Source of the DNA: Bryobacterales bacterium
GTDB lineage: Bacteria; Acidobacteriota; Terriglobia; Bryobacterales; Bryobacteraceae
Length of the DNA: 57,375 nt
Direction of reading: 5' to 3'
Assembly: GCA_020847975.1 (NCBI GenBank)
Contig: JADLBD010000269.1
Location: 1-57,375, forward strand
Of the stretch, positions 9,013-16,380 are shown in pieces; position 1 is the stretch's first letter, and each line of letters starts with the position of its first letter. The notes beneath the pieces were generated by a model. That model saw nothing but the letters and a program-made list of their open reading frames with translations. It searched no databases and was not told the origin of the DNA. A program made the translations under genes and the position numbers.

Positions 9013-9195
9013 TGCGGCGGTTCGAACTCAACCCAATCTTAACGACTGAAAAGCGTTCCGTCAGTATGATTTTTGTCCTGGAGAATGTGACAAACGCACA
9101 GTGCGTGACATCCGTCTCCAACCGCATGACAAAAGACCTATTCTCAATTTGCCGTTTCTTCGCGACAGTGGAAATAACCGCTGCGGAGTGCCGCG
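9013..9195. promoter_or_regulatory. Divergent promoter region between the nar operon and the MmgE/PrpD operon
   Basis: 183 non-coding bases between divergent operons. In it are GTGAC-ATCC-GTCTC at 9105-9118, one mismatch from the GTGAC-N4-GTCAC repeat found five times between 37161 and 42139, and TGTGACAAACGCACA at 9086-9100, an imperfect copy one base short between its arms. A TATTCT hexamer at 9139-9144 points towards the plus-strand operon. On the minus strand, TTGTCA followed by CATACT (19-base spacing) is a weak promoter match for nar. No exact site is present, so control by the same regulator is only possible. Confidence 0.4.
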
Positions 9196-10593
9196 ATGAC
9201 TGCAGTCGAACAACTTGCTCAATTTGCCGTCAGCGCGCCGTATGAGGAACTTACCGAAACGGCGCGCCAGCAACTGAAAATCAGGATTCTGGATGGCCTC
9301 GGCTGCGCCATCGGCGCGCTGGAAAGCGAGCCGGTGAGAATCCTTCGGCGCAATCTTGCCGAATTTGACACAGGGGGCCAGTGCACCCTGATCGGCGGCG
9401 GCCGGGCGGCTCCCGAAAAGGCTGCTTTCTACAATGGCGCAATGGTGCGATACCTGGACTTCAATGACAGCTATTTGGCGAAAGGTGAAACCTGTCATCC
9501 CAGTGATAACCTGTCGCCGGTGCTGGCAGCCGCTGAATATGCCGGCGCCACGGGGCGCGATCTCATGACGGCCCTGGCGGTTGCCTACCAGGTTCAGTGC
9601 CGGTTGAGCGATGTGGCTCCCGTCCGCGCGGCTGGATTCGATCACATTGTTCAGGGCGCGTATGCGGTTGCAGCCGGAGCCGCGCGCGTCTTACAGCTTG
9701 ATGCTTCCAAAGCGGCCCACGCGATTGCAATCAGCGGCACGGCGTTGAATGCGCTGCGAGTGACGAGAACCGGCAAGCTCTCGCACTGGAAGGGCTTGGC
9801 CTACCCCTATATGGCCGGTTGTTCCACGGGCATCGTCTTCCTGGCCCGGATGGGCATCACCGGGCCGCTCGAGGTGATCGAAGGAGAAAAGGGACTGATG
9901 GATGCCATCACGGGGCTGTTCGAGATCGATTGGTCGCGCGAAGATCTGGACCGTGTGAAGCGCACCATTGTGAAGAAATACAACGCCGAGATTCATTCAC
10001 AAACGGCCATCGAAGGCGTGCTCGAACTGAAGCAGCGGCATCCGTTCGAGGCGGCCGATGTGGAACAGATCGGCCTGGAAATCTTCGACGTGGCCTACCA
10101 CATCATCGGCGGCGGAGAGGAAGGCGACAAGACCTCCGGCATCGCGACTAAAGAGCAGGCAGACCATAGCCTGCCCTACATCCTGGCGGTGGCGGTTCTC
10201 GACGGAACGGTGATGCCGGAGCAGTACCGGGCCGAGCGCATTCTGCGCTCCGATGTACAGGAGATGCTGCGCCGCGTCAAAGTAAGCTCGAACGCAAGCT
10301 ATTCGCAGCGCTTTCCAAATGAAATGCCGTGCCGCATCACGATTCGTTTGCGCAGCGGCCGCGCGCTGACGAAGGAAATGCGGGATTATCCCGGATTCTT
10401 CACTCACCCGATGACATGGGAAATGGCGTACTCGAAATTCGAACGTTTGGCGGAACCATACACGACGGCTCCGGAGCGCCAGGCCATCGCCGGCGCGGTC
10501 TTCAACATGGAAAACACGAGCGCTTCGGATCTGGCGCGGTTGCTGGGCGCCGTCCATGCGCCGCCTGCAAGCAGTGAGGTAATTCATGGTTGA
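9196..10593 (+). CDS. MmgE/PrpD family protein
   Basis: 465 residues with GGAG seven bases ahead of the ATG. The sequence has the all-helical MmgE/PrpD N-terminal domain (ILDGLGCAIGALES, then LDFNDSYLAKGETCHPSDN) and the later family stretch KYNAEIHSQTAIEGVLEL. PrpD is 2-methylcitrate dehydratase; relatives include cis-aconitate decarboxylase and iminodisuccinate epimerase, so substrate cannot be named from sequence. The gene heads a tightly packed operon, and the next gene, a phosphosulfolactate-synthase-like protein, starts 8 bases before its stop. No prpB or prpC is nearby, which argues against propionate use. A dehydratase or epimerase acting on a carboxylic acid made by its neighbour is the reasonable inference. 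Confidence 0.87.
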   Translation: MTAVEQLAQFAVSAPYEELTETARQQLKIRILDGLGCAIGALESEPVRILRRNLAEFDTGGQCTLIGGGRAAPEKAAFYNGAMVRYLDFNDSYLAKGETCHPSDNLSPVLAAAEYAGATGRDLMTALAVAYQVQCRLSDVAPVRAAGFDHIVQGAYAVAAGAARVLQLDASKAAHAIAISGTALNALRVTRTGKLSHWKGLAYPYMAGCSTGIVFLARMGITGPLEVIEGEKGLMDAITGLFEIDWSREDLDRVKRTIVKKYNAEIHSQTAIEGVLELKQRHPFEAADVEQIGLEIFDVAYHIIGGGEEGDKTSGIATKEQADHSLPYILAVAVLDGTVMPEQYRAERILRSDVQEMLRRVKVSSNASYSQRFPNEMPCRITIRLRSGRALTKEMRDYPGFFTHPMTWEMAYSKFERLAEPYTTAPERQAIAGAVFNMENTSASDLARLLGAVHAPPASSEVIHG

Positions 10594-11422
10594 CCATGCT
10601 TTTTCGTTCTTGAATCGAAACCACCGCCCGCGGAAGCCACGCTCTGCCGGCATCACGGAGATCCGCGGGCCTTACTACACGCCGATGGGCAAGCGCTATC
10701 TGGAGGACGTTCTGGAGACGATGGGAGAGTATGTCGACACCCTCAAGTTTGCCGGCGGCTCCTTCACGCTGCTTCCCCGTCCGGCGCTGACGGAACTGAT
10801 CGAGCTTTGTCATCGCCACAATGTGCTGGTGTCGACCGGCGGCTTCATCGAGCACGTGCTCACGCAGGGCGCGGACGCCGTGGACCGCTATATCAACGAA
10901 TGCCGCGAAGTGGGCTTCGATATTGTCGAGATCTCTTGCGGGTTCATCACGATCCCCGCCGGCGACTGGCTGCGGCTGGTGGAGAAAGTGCAGAAGCGCG
11001 GTTTGAAGGCGAAGCCCGAAGTGGGAATTCAGTTTGGGGCGGGCGGCGCCACGCAGGCAGAGGCATTGGAAGCCGAGGGCACCCGCGATCCGCGATGGGC
11101 CATCCAGTTGGCTCGGAAATTTCTCGATGCCGGCGCCTACCAGATCATGATCGAATCCGAAGGAATCACGGAAAGCGTACGGACCTGGCGGACGGAAGTT
11201 CCCGCGCAGTTCGCCGACGCGCTCGGGCTCGAGAAGATCATGTTCGAGGCGGCCGATCCGGACGTATTTTCCTGGTACGTGCGGAACTACGGCCCGGAAG
11301 TGAATCTGTTCGTCGATCATAGCCAGATCGTCCAGCTCGAGTGCCTGCGGTCGGGCCTCTGGGGCACGTCGGGAACATGGGGACGCATCCTAACTTACAA
11401 TGACGATGGGAAAAGAAAATGA
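10586..11422 (+). CDS. Phosphosulfolactate synthase (ComA)-like TIM-barrel protein
   Basis: 278 residues. The pattern of GMGKRYLEDVLETMGEYVDTLKF-like start (about 35-57), VSTGGFIEHVL, IVEISCGFITIP, AKPEVG and MIESEGITE follows the ComA family, which joins sulfite to phosphoenolpyruvate to give (2R)-phospho-3-sulfolactate. These stretches correspond to substrate and metal-binding loops of the barrel. Other members of the family are uncharacterised, so the sulfite reaction is a hypothesis here. No comB, comC or sulfolactate dehydrogenase gene is visible. It overlaps the MmgE/PrpD gene by 8 bases and the CMD gene by 4, so the products are probably made in fixed proportion and act in one pathway. 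Confidence 0.78.
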   Translation: MVDHAFSFLNRNHRPRKPRSAGITEIRGPYYTPMGKRYLEDVLETMGEYVDTLKFAGGSFTLLPRPALTELIELCHRHNVLVSTGGFIEHVLTQGADAVDRYINECREVGFDIVEISCGFITIPAGDWLRLVEKVQKRGLKAKPEVGIQFGAGGATQAEALEAEGTRDPRWAIQLARKFLDAGAYQIMIESEGITESVRTWRTEVPAQFADALGLEKIMFEAADPDVFSWYVRNYGPEVNLFVDHSQIVQLECLRSGLWGTSGTWGRILTYNDDGKRK

Positions 11423-11907
11423 CAGATACGATGCAACCAAGACTCGATTACCGGGAGGTGGCTCCGGGAGCGCTCGAAGCAATGTATGCCGTGGAGCGTT
11501 ATACCCGAAATTCCGGACTCGATCGGAAACTGCTGGAGCTGGTAAGGCTGCGGGCTTCGCAGCTCAACGGCTGCGCCTATTGCGTGGACATGCACACTAA
11601 GGACGCCCGCGTAGAGGGCGAAACCGAGCAGCGCCTTTACGCTGTTTCGGTGTGGAAAGAGGCTCCCTTCTTCACCGCGCGCGAGCGCGCAGCCTTGGCC
11701 TGGACAGAAGCCGTAACCCTGGTGGGCCGCGATCACGTTCCCGACGAGGTCTATGAAGCGGCTTGCCGCCAGTTCAGCGCAAAGGAGTTGATTGATCTGA
11801 CCATGGCCATCATTGCGATCAACGGCTGGAACCGGCTGGCGGTCAGTTTCCGCGCGGTGGCGGGAACCTATCAGCCAGGCGAGTACGCGGCGGCCAAGGG
11901 GAAATAG
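11419..11907 (+). CDS. AhpD-like carboxymuconolactone decarboxylase family protein
   Basis: 162 residues of the AhpD/CMD helical fold. The motif NGCAYCVDMHTKDAR holds the redox Cys pair (CxxC) followed by a His, typical of the AhpD-like alkylhydroperoxidase subgroup and not of true carboxymuconolactone decarboxylases. Translation is coupled to the ComA-like gene by an ATGA overlap, and the next gene starts 2 bases after its stop. Members use the thiols to reduce peroxides, but many have unknown substrates. A second, unrelated-looking CMD protein lies on the other strand at 12691-13035. Confidence 0.85.
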   Translation: MTDTMQPRLDYREVAPGALEAMYAVERYTRNSGLDRKLLELVRLRASQLNGCAYCVDMHTKDARVEGETEQRLYAVSVWKEAPFFTARERAALAWTEAVTLVGRDHVPDEVYEAACRQFSAKELIDLTMAIIAINGWNRLAVSFRAVAGTYQPGEYAAAKGK

Positions 11908-11909
11908 CA

Positions 11910-12284
11910 ATGATCACGCTAAAGCGAGTTTATGAGAAAGCAGGGCCGGAGGACGGGACGAGATTTCTCGTCGAGCGGCTCTGGCCGCGCGGCGTAAAGA
12001 AGACGGACTTACGGTTGGATGCCTGGCTCAAGGACGTCGCGCCAAGCGACTCCCTCCGGCGCTGGTTTGCCCACGATCCCCAAAAATGGCCAGAGTTCCA
12101 GCGCCGCTACTTCGCGGAACTGGAGCGGCACCCGGAAGGCTGGGAGCCGATCCGTGATGCCTCGCTTCACGGTCCGGTTACCCTTGTCTACAGTTCCCAT
12201 GATACGGAACACAACAATGCGGTCGCGTTGAAAGAGTACTTGCAGTCCCACATTGGTCATAAGAGAGGAACCTTGCATGCCTGA
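11910..12284 (+). CDS. DUF488 (YeaO-like) protein
   Basis: 124 residues, the usual size of single-domain DUF488 proteins. Typical stretches are RFLVERLWPRGVKK near the N-terminus, WFAHDPQKW in the middle and VTLVYSSHD towards the C-terminus. The biochemical role of the family is unknown. It is the fourth gene of the 9196-12675 operon: it begins 2 bases after the CMD stop, and its end overlaps the cupin gene by 8 bases. Family assignment is sound; I infer no function beyond the operon association. Confidence 0.85.
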   Translation: MITLKRVYEKAGPEDGTRFLVERLWPRGVKKTDLRLDAWLKDVAPSDSLRRWFAHDPQKWPEFQRRYFAELERHPEGWEPIRDASLHGPVTLVYSSHDTEHNNAVALKEYLQSHIGHKRGTLHA

Positions 12285-12675
12285 ACACGAAACCTCCCGC
12301 GGTGACGCGCGCGCGCCGGAAGCGACGGCGGGCCCTTCCCTGACGTTCGATCTTTCCGAACAGATCCATGAACTGCGCGAGGAATCCTACTGGCAAAGCG
12401 GCCGGAATGCCAAAACCCTGGTGAAATACGATGATTTTCGCATCGTCCTGATAGCGCTTCAGGCCAATACGACGATTCACGAACACCACGCAGCGGGCCG
12501 CATATCCGTGCAGACCATCAAGGGACATTTGCGAATGCATGCGGGCGGCAGGGAATTTGACTTGCCCGCCGGCCAAGTACTTGTGCTCGATCGCGGAATG
12601 GCTCACGATGTTGTGGCGGTTGAGGACAGCGCTTTCCTGCTTACCATCGCCTGGCCTCAGGGACCAGGCCACTGA
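12277..12675 (+). CDS. Small cupin-domain protein
   Basis: 132 residues from ATG 12277, with GAGAGG upstream; the open frame begins at 12253, but that would lengthen the overlap with DUF488. It is a single beta-barrel cupin with metal-ligand candidates in TTIHEHHAAGRIS (His-rich first motif) and a second motif around GQVLVLDRGMAHDV with its His. It ends the five-gene operon. Such cupins can be metal-dependent enzymes or sensors, and the sequence does not decide. It ends 15 bases before the stop of the convergent CMD gene. Confidence 0.8.
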   Translation: MPEHETSRGDARAPEATAGPSLTFDLSEQIHELREESYWQSGRNAKTLVKYDDFRIVLIALQANTTIHEHHAAGRISVQTIKGHLRMHAGGREFDLPAGQVLVLDRGMAHDVVAVEDSAFLLTIAWPQGPGH

Positions 12676-12690
12676 GCGGCCGGACCGAAC

Positions 12691-13035
12691 TCAGTTGCTG
12701 TGTTCGGCCTCTTCCCCCATTGCCGTGATTGCTATTACCGAATGCGCATAGGCTCCGCCGGCGCGCATCTCGGCCGCAACCCAGATGGCTTCCATGATTT
12801 CCTGCTGCGTTGCTCCGTGCCGCAATGCGCCTTTCGTATGACCACGGATGCAATAGGGGCACTGGGTGACGTGCGCTACCGCGACAGCGATGAGTTGCTT
12901 CGTCTTCGCTGGCAGCGCGCCATCCGCGAATACGGTTTGGCTAAACGCCTGAAAGGCAGCATGGGTATTCGGCGCCAGTTCGTGACGCTTCTGCGCAAGG
13001 TCCTTTGTTGATGGCGGATACACAGACTCAGACAT
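12691..13035 (-). CDS. Carboxymuconolactone decarboxylase family protein with CPYC motif
   Basis: 114 residues, the compact single-domain form. The redox motif is TQCPYCIRGHTKGAL, with the Cys pair and His expected of AhpD-like proteins. The C-terminal helix AIWVAAEMRAGGAYAHS matches the family. It is last in a three-gene minus-strand unit after a pseudo-receiver gene and a flavin reductase-like gene, 39 bases after the latter. A peroxide-reducing or thiol-disulfide role fed by the reductase is plausible but inferred. Confidence 0.85.
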   Translation of the reverse strand: MSESVYPPSTKDLAQKRHELAPNTHAAFQAFSQTVFADGALPAKTKQLIAVAVAHVTQCPYCIRGHTKGALRHGATQQEIMEAIWVAAEMRAGGAYAHSVIAITAMGEEAEHSN

Positions 13036-13074
13036 AGACTACCTCCTTCCGTTTCATAGCGCCTGGGACGGGGC

Positions 13075-13821
13075 TCAATAGCCGGAGAAATCCTCGCTGC
13101 GAACATCGTCCGAGTCGATTCCGGCCTTGCTTAGCGCTACCCGGATGGCCGCCACCATGGGCGGAGGGCCGGCAACGTAACAGATCGGAGTGGCCAACTC
13201 CGGCGACGTGATAGGCTTCAGATGCTTCGTGAGCATTTCCGCATTGATTCGCCCCGCTTCCCAGCGCCAGGACGGCGGCGGTTCATCCACGGTCGGGATG
13301 AACGTAAAATTCGGATTGTTCTTCTCAAGAGCGGCGAACTCCTCGAGGAAAGCGGCGGCCTCAACGCTCTTGTTCGCATAGAAGAGGACGATCCTGTGCG
13401 CAAGCTTATCGTTGACCGCGCTCCGGATGATGCTGCGGAAAGGCGTGATCCCGATGCCGCCGGCGATTAAAACCGCGGGCCGCCGGGCGTTGTTGTGCAA
13501 CGTCAGGTTGCCGAACGGCCCTTCCATCCGCAGCGCGGTTCCGAGCGCGGCCTTTTCGAGCACGCGCTTGAATGCCGTATCCCGCAGGCGCGTAGCAAAC
13601 AGCAGTTGCGGTTCATGTGGCGCACTGGCGATCGAGAAGGTGCGCGTATTCCCTTCCCCATCCGTCTCCGGTGGATCGATCCACGTCAAATCCGCCGTTT
13701 GCCCCGCGATGAATTGAAAACCTTGTGGCCGCGTGACCTCGAATGCCAGGGTGCGGACACCCACCTCACGCCGTGACGCCAGCGTGACTGCATAGACCAT
13801 TGATTGCGTTGCCGAAGACAT
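13075..13821 (-). CDS. Ferredoxin-NADP reductase-type FAD oxidoreductase
   Basis: 248 residues from ATG 13821, which has GGAGCAGG upstream; the open frame extends to 14001 but that part overlaps the preceding gene. It is a minimal flavin reductase: the FAD motif RTFSIAS, then GGIGITPFRSI for NAD(P), and YVAGPPPMVAAIR near the C-terminus. There is no [2Fe-2S] ferredoxin domain, so it must pass electrons to a separate partner. The neighbours, a CMD protein with a CxxC and a pseudo-receiver 14 bases upstream, suggest a small redox unit. The electron partner is unknown. Confidence 0.88.
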   Translation of the reverse strand: MSSATQSMVYAVTLASRREVGVRTLAFEVTRPQGFQFIAGQTADLTWIDPPETDGEGNTRTFSIASAPHEPQLLFATRLRDTAFKRVLEKAALGTALRMEGPFGNLTLHNNARRPAVLIAGGIGITPFRSIIRSAVNDKLAHRIVLFYANKSVEAAAFLEEFAALEKNNPNFTFIPTVDEPPPSWRWEAGRINAEMLTKHLKPITSPELATPICYVAGPPPMVAAIRVALSKAGIDSDDVRSEDFSGY

Positions 13822-13835
13822 CTTTCCTGCTCCTT

Positions 13836-14363
13836 TCAGTGCTCCAGGCAGTTCGCCGTGCCAAACGGCAACTGCCGGCCGCCGCCCGCTTGCGTATTCC
13901 GCCACGTCATGAGAGCGCCGTGCACGGTCCGGACCACCTCTTCGGGATGAAGAGGCTTCAGCAGAAGATCGTAACCTCCAAGATTCAGAACTTCTGACCA
14001 CAACGATTCATCCGCAAGCCGCGAAGCAAGGATGAACATCGGCGGGTTGGGCCGGCTACGAAGGCGCGCCCATATGTCCTTCCACTCACCGTCCGGGAAC
14101 GTGCGCCCGCTCACGACAATTTGCGGCTCGCTCCGCTGCACAGCCTCGATAGCGGCGGCACAGGTCGCACTCCAGATCACTTTCCACTCGCACGGGCCGA
14201 TTATTTTTTGCAGTGCACTCCGGTCCTCATCCCGCTGGAATGCTGCCACCATGGCGGCGCGCTCCACGGCGCCCTTGCCCATATGCTTCAGTAGCCACTG
14301 TTTGCGGTCTTCAACGGCCGTCATGACGTGTGTCGTTTGCCTCCTCTCTCTATTGTGCGACAT
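13836..14363 (-). CDS. Receiver-like protein without the phospho-acceptor Asp
   Basis: 175 residues by the longest frame. A second ATG at 14324 has AGGAGG 15 bases ahead, so the protein may be 162 residues. Residues about 40-160 follow the response-regulator receiver fold: QIVVSGRTFPDGEW sits where the phosphorylated Asp and its loop should be but has Ser instead of Asp, while FILASRL keeps the Ser/Thr position and LLLKPLHPEEV keeps the conserved Lys-Pro. There is no output domain. It is therefore a pseudo-receiver that probably acts by protein contact. It is first in a unit with the flavin reductase and CMD genes. Confidence 0.7.
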   Translation of the reverse strand: MSHNRERRQTTHVMTAVEDRKQWLLKHMGKGAVERAAMVAAFQRDEDRSALQKIIGPCEWKVIWSATCAAAIEAVQRSEPQIVVSGRTFPDGEWKDIWARLRSRPNPPMFILASRLADESLWSEVLNLGGYDLLLKPLHPEEVVRTVHGALMTWRNTQAGGGRQLPFGTANCLEH

Positions 14364-14531
14364 TGCGGACGAAAACGTAATGATTCATTTGTCATCTGAT
14401 GCGGGACGTTTGGTTCTTCCCTCTATCGGCCGCTTTCGCGCATGGTGATGAACCCTTCGCGGCCGGTGACAAACGAACTATTGGCTAACGGCCAAACTTG
14501 CCGCAAATTGAAACTTGGGAGGCAGAACAGC

Positions 14532-15626
14532 ATGAATCCGATCGAAGAATTGCGTCGTCGAGGGCAATCCCTTTGGCTTGACTACATTAGCCGGGGAATG
14601 ATCCGCAGCGGCGAGTTGAAGCGTCTGATCGAACAATCGGGAATTACAGGGCTCACCAGTAATCCCACGCTGTTCGAGCGCGCTATCGATGATTCGAATG
14701 ATTACCACGATGCTCTCGAGTCGCTCGCGGCCGCACATCTCGATGCCCGATCGATCTACGAAGCCTTGAGCGTCGAGGATGTCCGAAACACGTGCGATCT
14801 TCTGAAACCCGTCTATGAGGCCACTGGCGGCGCTGACGGCTTCGCAAGCATCGAAGTATCCCCGTTTCTCGCGCACGACTCGAAAGGCAGCGTGGCCGAG
14901 GCGTCCCGGCTTTGGCGCGAGATCAGCCGTCCGAACCTGATGGTGAAAATTCCCGCTACCGAGGAAGGTATTCCCGCAATCGCTGATGCCCTGGCGGAGG
15001 GAATCAATATTAATGTCACGTTGATCTTTTCCATGCGTCAGTACGAAGCCGTTGCGGATGCGTTCCTGCGCGGAATCGAACGCGCGGCGAATCCAGCCGG
15101 ACTCGCATCGGTCGCTTCGGTTTTCGTCAGCCGGATCGATACCGCTGTGGACCGTGAACTTGAAAACATCGGAACGCCCGATGCGCTAGCCCTGCGTGGA
15201 CGGGCTGCCATCGCCAACGCCCGTTTGATCTATCGCCGTTTTCGGGAGATCTGCTCTTCACCGCGATTTGCCGCTCTTCACGCTCGCCGCATCCGGCCCC
15301 AGCGCGTCTTGTGGGGAAGCACGGGCACGAAAAACAAAGCGTATCCGGATCTCATGTACGTGGAAGAACTCGTCGCGCCGGAAACCATCAACACGGTTCC
15401 GCCCGCGACACTTCATGCGCTTCAGGACCACGGCCGGATCCGCGGCGTAACCGCATCCGAGGGCTGGGCCGAGGCCGAATCGGTGCTCCGGCGTATTCGC
15501 AGCGTTGGCGTGGATTTCGACGCGCTATTGGACAGGCTCGAAGCGGACGGTGTGGCTGCCTTCGGACGGTCTCTTGACAAGCTCCTGGAACGGATCGATC
15601 ACAAACGATCCGTCGCGGCCCATTAG
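14532..15626 (+). CDS. tal: Transaldolase
   Basis: 364 residues from ATG 14532, with GGGAGG nine bases ahead; an earlier in-frame ATG at 14442 lacks a ribosome site. The enzyme moves a dihydroxyacetone unit between sugar phosphates in the pentose phosphate pathway. The Schiff-base Lys is in LMVKIPATEEG, the N-terminal ITGLTSNPTLFERAI and the INVTLIFSMRQYEAV helix are classical, and LWGSTGTKNKAYPDLMYVEEL matches the long Tal subfamily, often found fused to phosphoglucose isomerase but alone here. It stands alone on the plus strand and converges with the PAS-LuxR gene, with 3 bases between stops. Confidence 0.94.
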   Translation: MNPIEELRRRGQSLWLDYISRGMIRSGELKRLIEQSGITGLTSNPTLFERAIDDSNDYHDALESLAAAHLDARSIYEALSVEDVRNTCDLLKPVYEATGGADGFASIEVSPFLAHDSKGSVAEASRLWREISRPNLMVKIPATEEGIPAIADALAEGININVTLIFSMRQYEAVADAFLRGIERAANPAGLASVASVFVSRIDTAVDRELENIGTPDALALRGRAAIANARLIYRRFREICSSPRFAALHARRIRPQRVLWGSTGTKNKAYPDLMYVEELVAPETINTVPPATLHALQDHGRIRGVTASEGWAEAESVLRRIRSVGVDFDALLDRLEADGVAAFGRSLDKLLERIDHKRSVAAH

Positions 15627-15629
15627 GCG

Positions 15630-16283
15630 CTAAATGAGGCCGCGGTGCATCGCGTGCATCACGGCTTCCAACCGGTTGTGCGTCCTGAGCTTTTCGTTGA
15701 TGCTATGCAAGTGATTCCGCAGGGTAGGCAGCGTGATCCCCAGTTCCCTTGCGATCTCCGCTGAATTCTTGCCTTTGGCGAAAAGCCTCAGAATCCGGCG
15801 TTCCTGGTCTGAAAGGGGCGTCACCGGGGCTAAGCCGTCGACCCCCCCAGAAGCCGCCACCAGTTGTTGGGAGATCTCCGTCATCTTCGCGAGCAACTCT
15901 TCGTTTTTCTTGCGGTGAGAGATGTCGCGCGCGAGGTGGACGATGAGCCTCCGGTTCCGGCGGGGCACGTCGAAGACGATTGTGGATACATTCACCCACA
16001 GCCGTTCTCCCGAGCAGGTCTTCACCTGGAGGTCGAAGTCCGGGATTTCCAGTTGCTGTGCGGCGCAGACCTGAACACTACAATGGCCGGAGCAGACGTG
16101 TGTTCCCAGCGCCCCGAGACCGTCCAGAAGTTCAAAGCATGTCCGGTTGAGCGCTTCCGCGGCCGCGTAGCCGAAGATCTTCTCAGCCGCTTTGTTCCAC
16201 GAGCAGATCTCCCCCTGCTCGGTAACGGCGAACGCTGCGTCCGAAGTGCGCTCCAGGAATGCGAAAAGTTCGGTTTCCAGCAT
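15630..16283 (-). CDS. PAS-LuxR transcription regulator with Cys-rich PAS domain
   Basis: 217 residues. Residues 1-125 are a PAS domain (AFAVTEQGEICSWNKAAEKIFGY-like start, ending in the PAC-type RLIVHLARDISHRK). Residues about 155-217 are a LuxR/GerE helix-turn-helix: LSDQERRILRLFAKGKNSAEIA followed by RNHLHSINEKLR. The PAS core has Cys at 27, 49, 64, 68 and 73, with CSGHCSVQVC as a compact cluster that could hold metal or sense thiol state. There is no phosphorylation domain. It lies 97 bases after nuoN on the same strand, so it could be co-transcribed with complex I, or have its own promoter. Its targets are unknown. Confidence 0.82.
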   Translation of the reverse strand: MLETELFAFLERTSDAAFAVTEQGEICSWNKAAEKIFGYAAAEALNRTCFELLDGLGALGTHVCSGHCSVQVCAAQQLEIPDFDLQVKTCSGERLWVNVSTIVFDVPRRNRRLIVHLARDISHRKKNEELLAKMTEISQQLVAASGGVDGLAPVTPLSDQERRILRLFAKGKNSAEIARELGITLPTLRNHLHSINEKLRTHNRLEAVMHAMHRGLI

Positions 16284-16380
16284 CCATAGACCTCTTGCGG
16301 CTGAAGTGAGCCTTCCCTTTCATTATCCCTCCTCTGCGGCTCAGAAGCGAACTTTCGATTCATCGTTGTCCGTATGTGGT

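Noticed and set aside
14359..14398. FNR-type box (TTGAT-N4-ATCAA) near TGATTCATTTGTCATC
   Set aside because: The arms match only as TGA and TCA with 8-base spacing; too weak for an FNR site.
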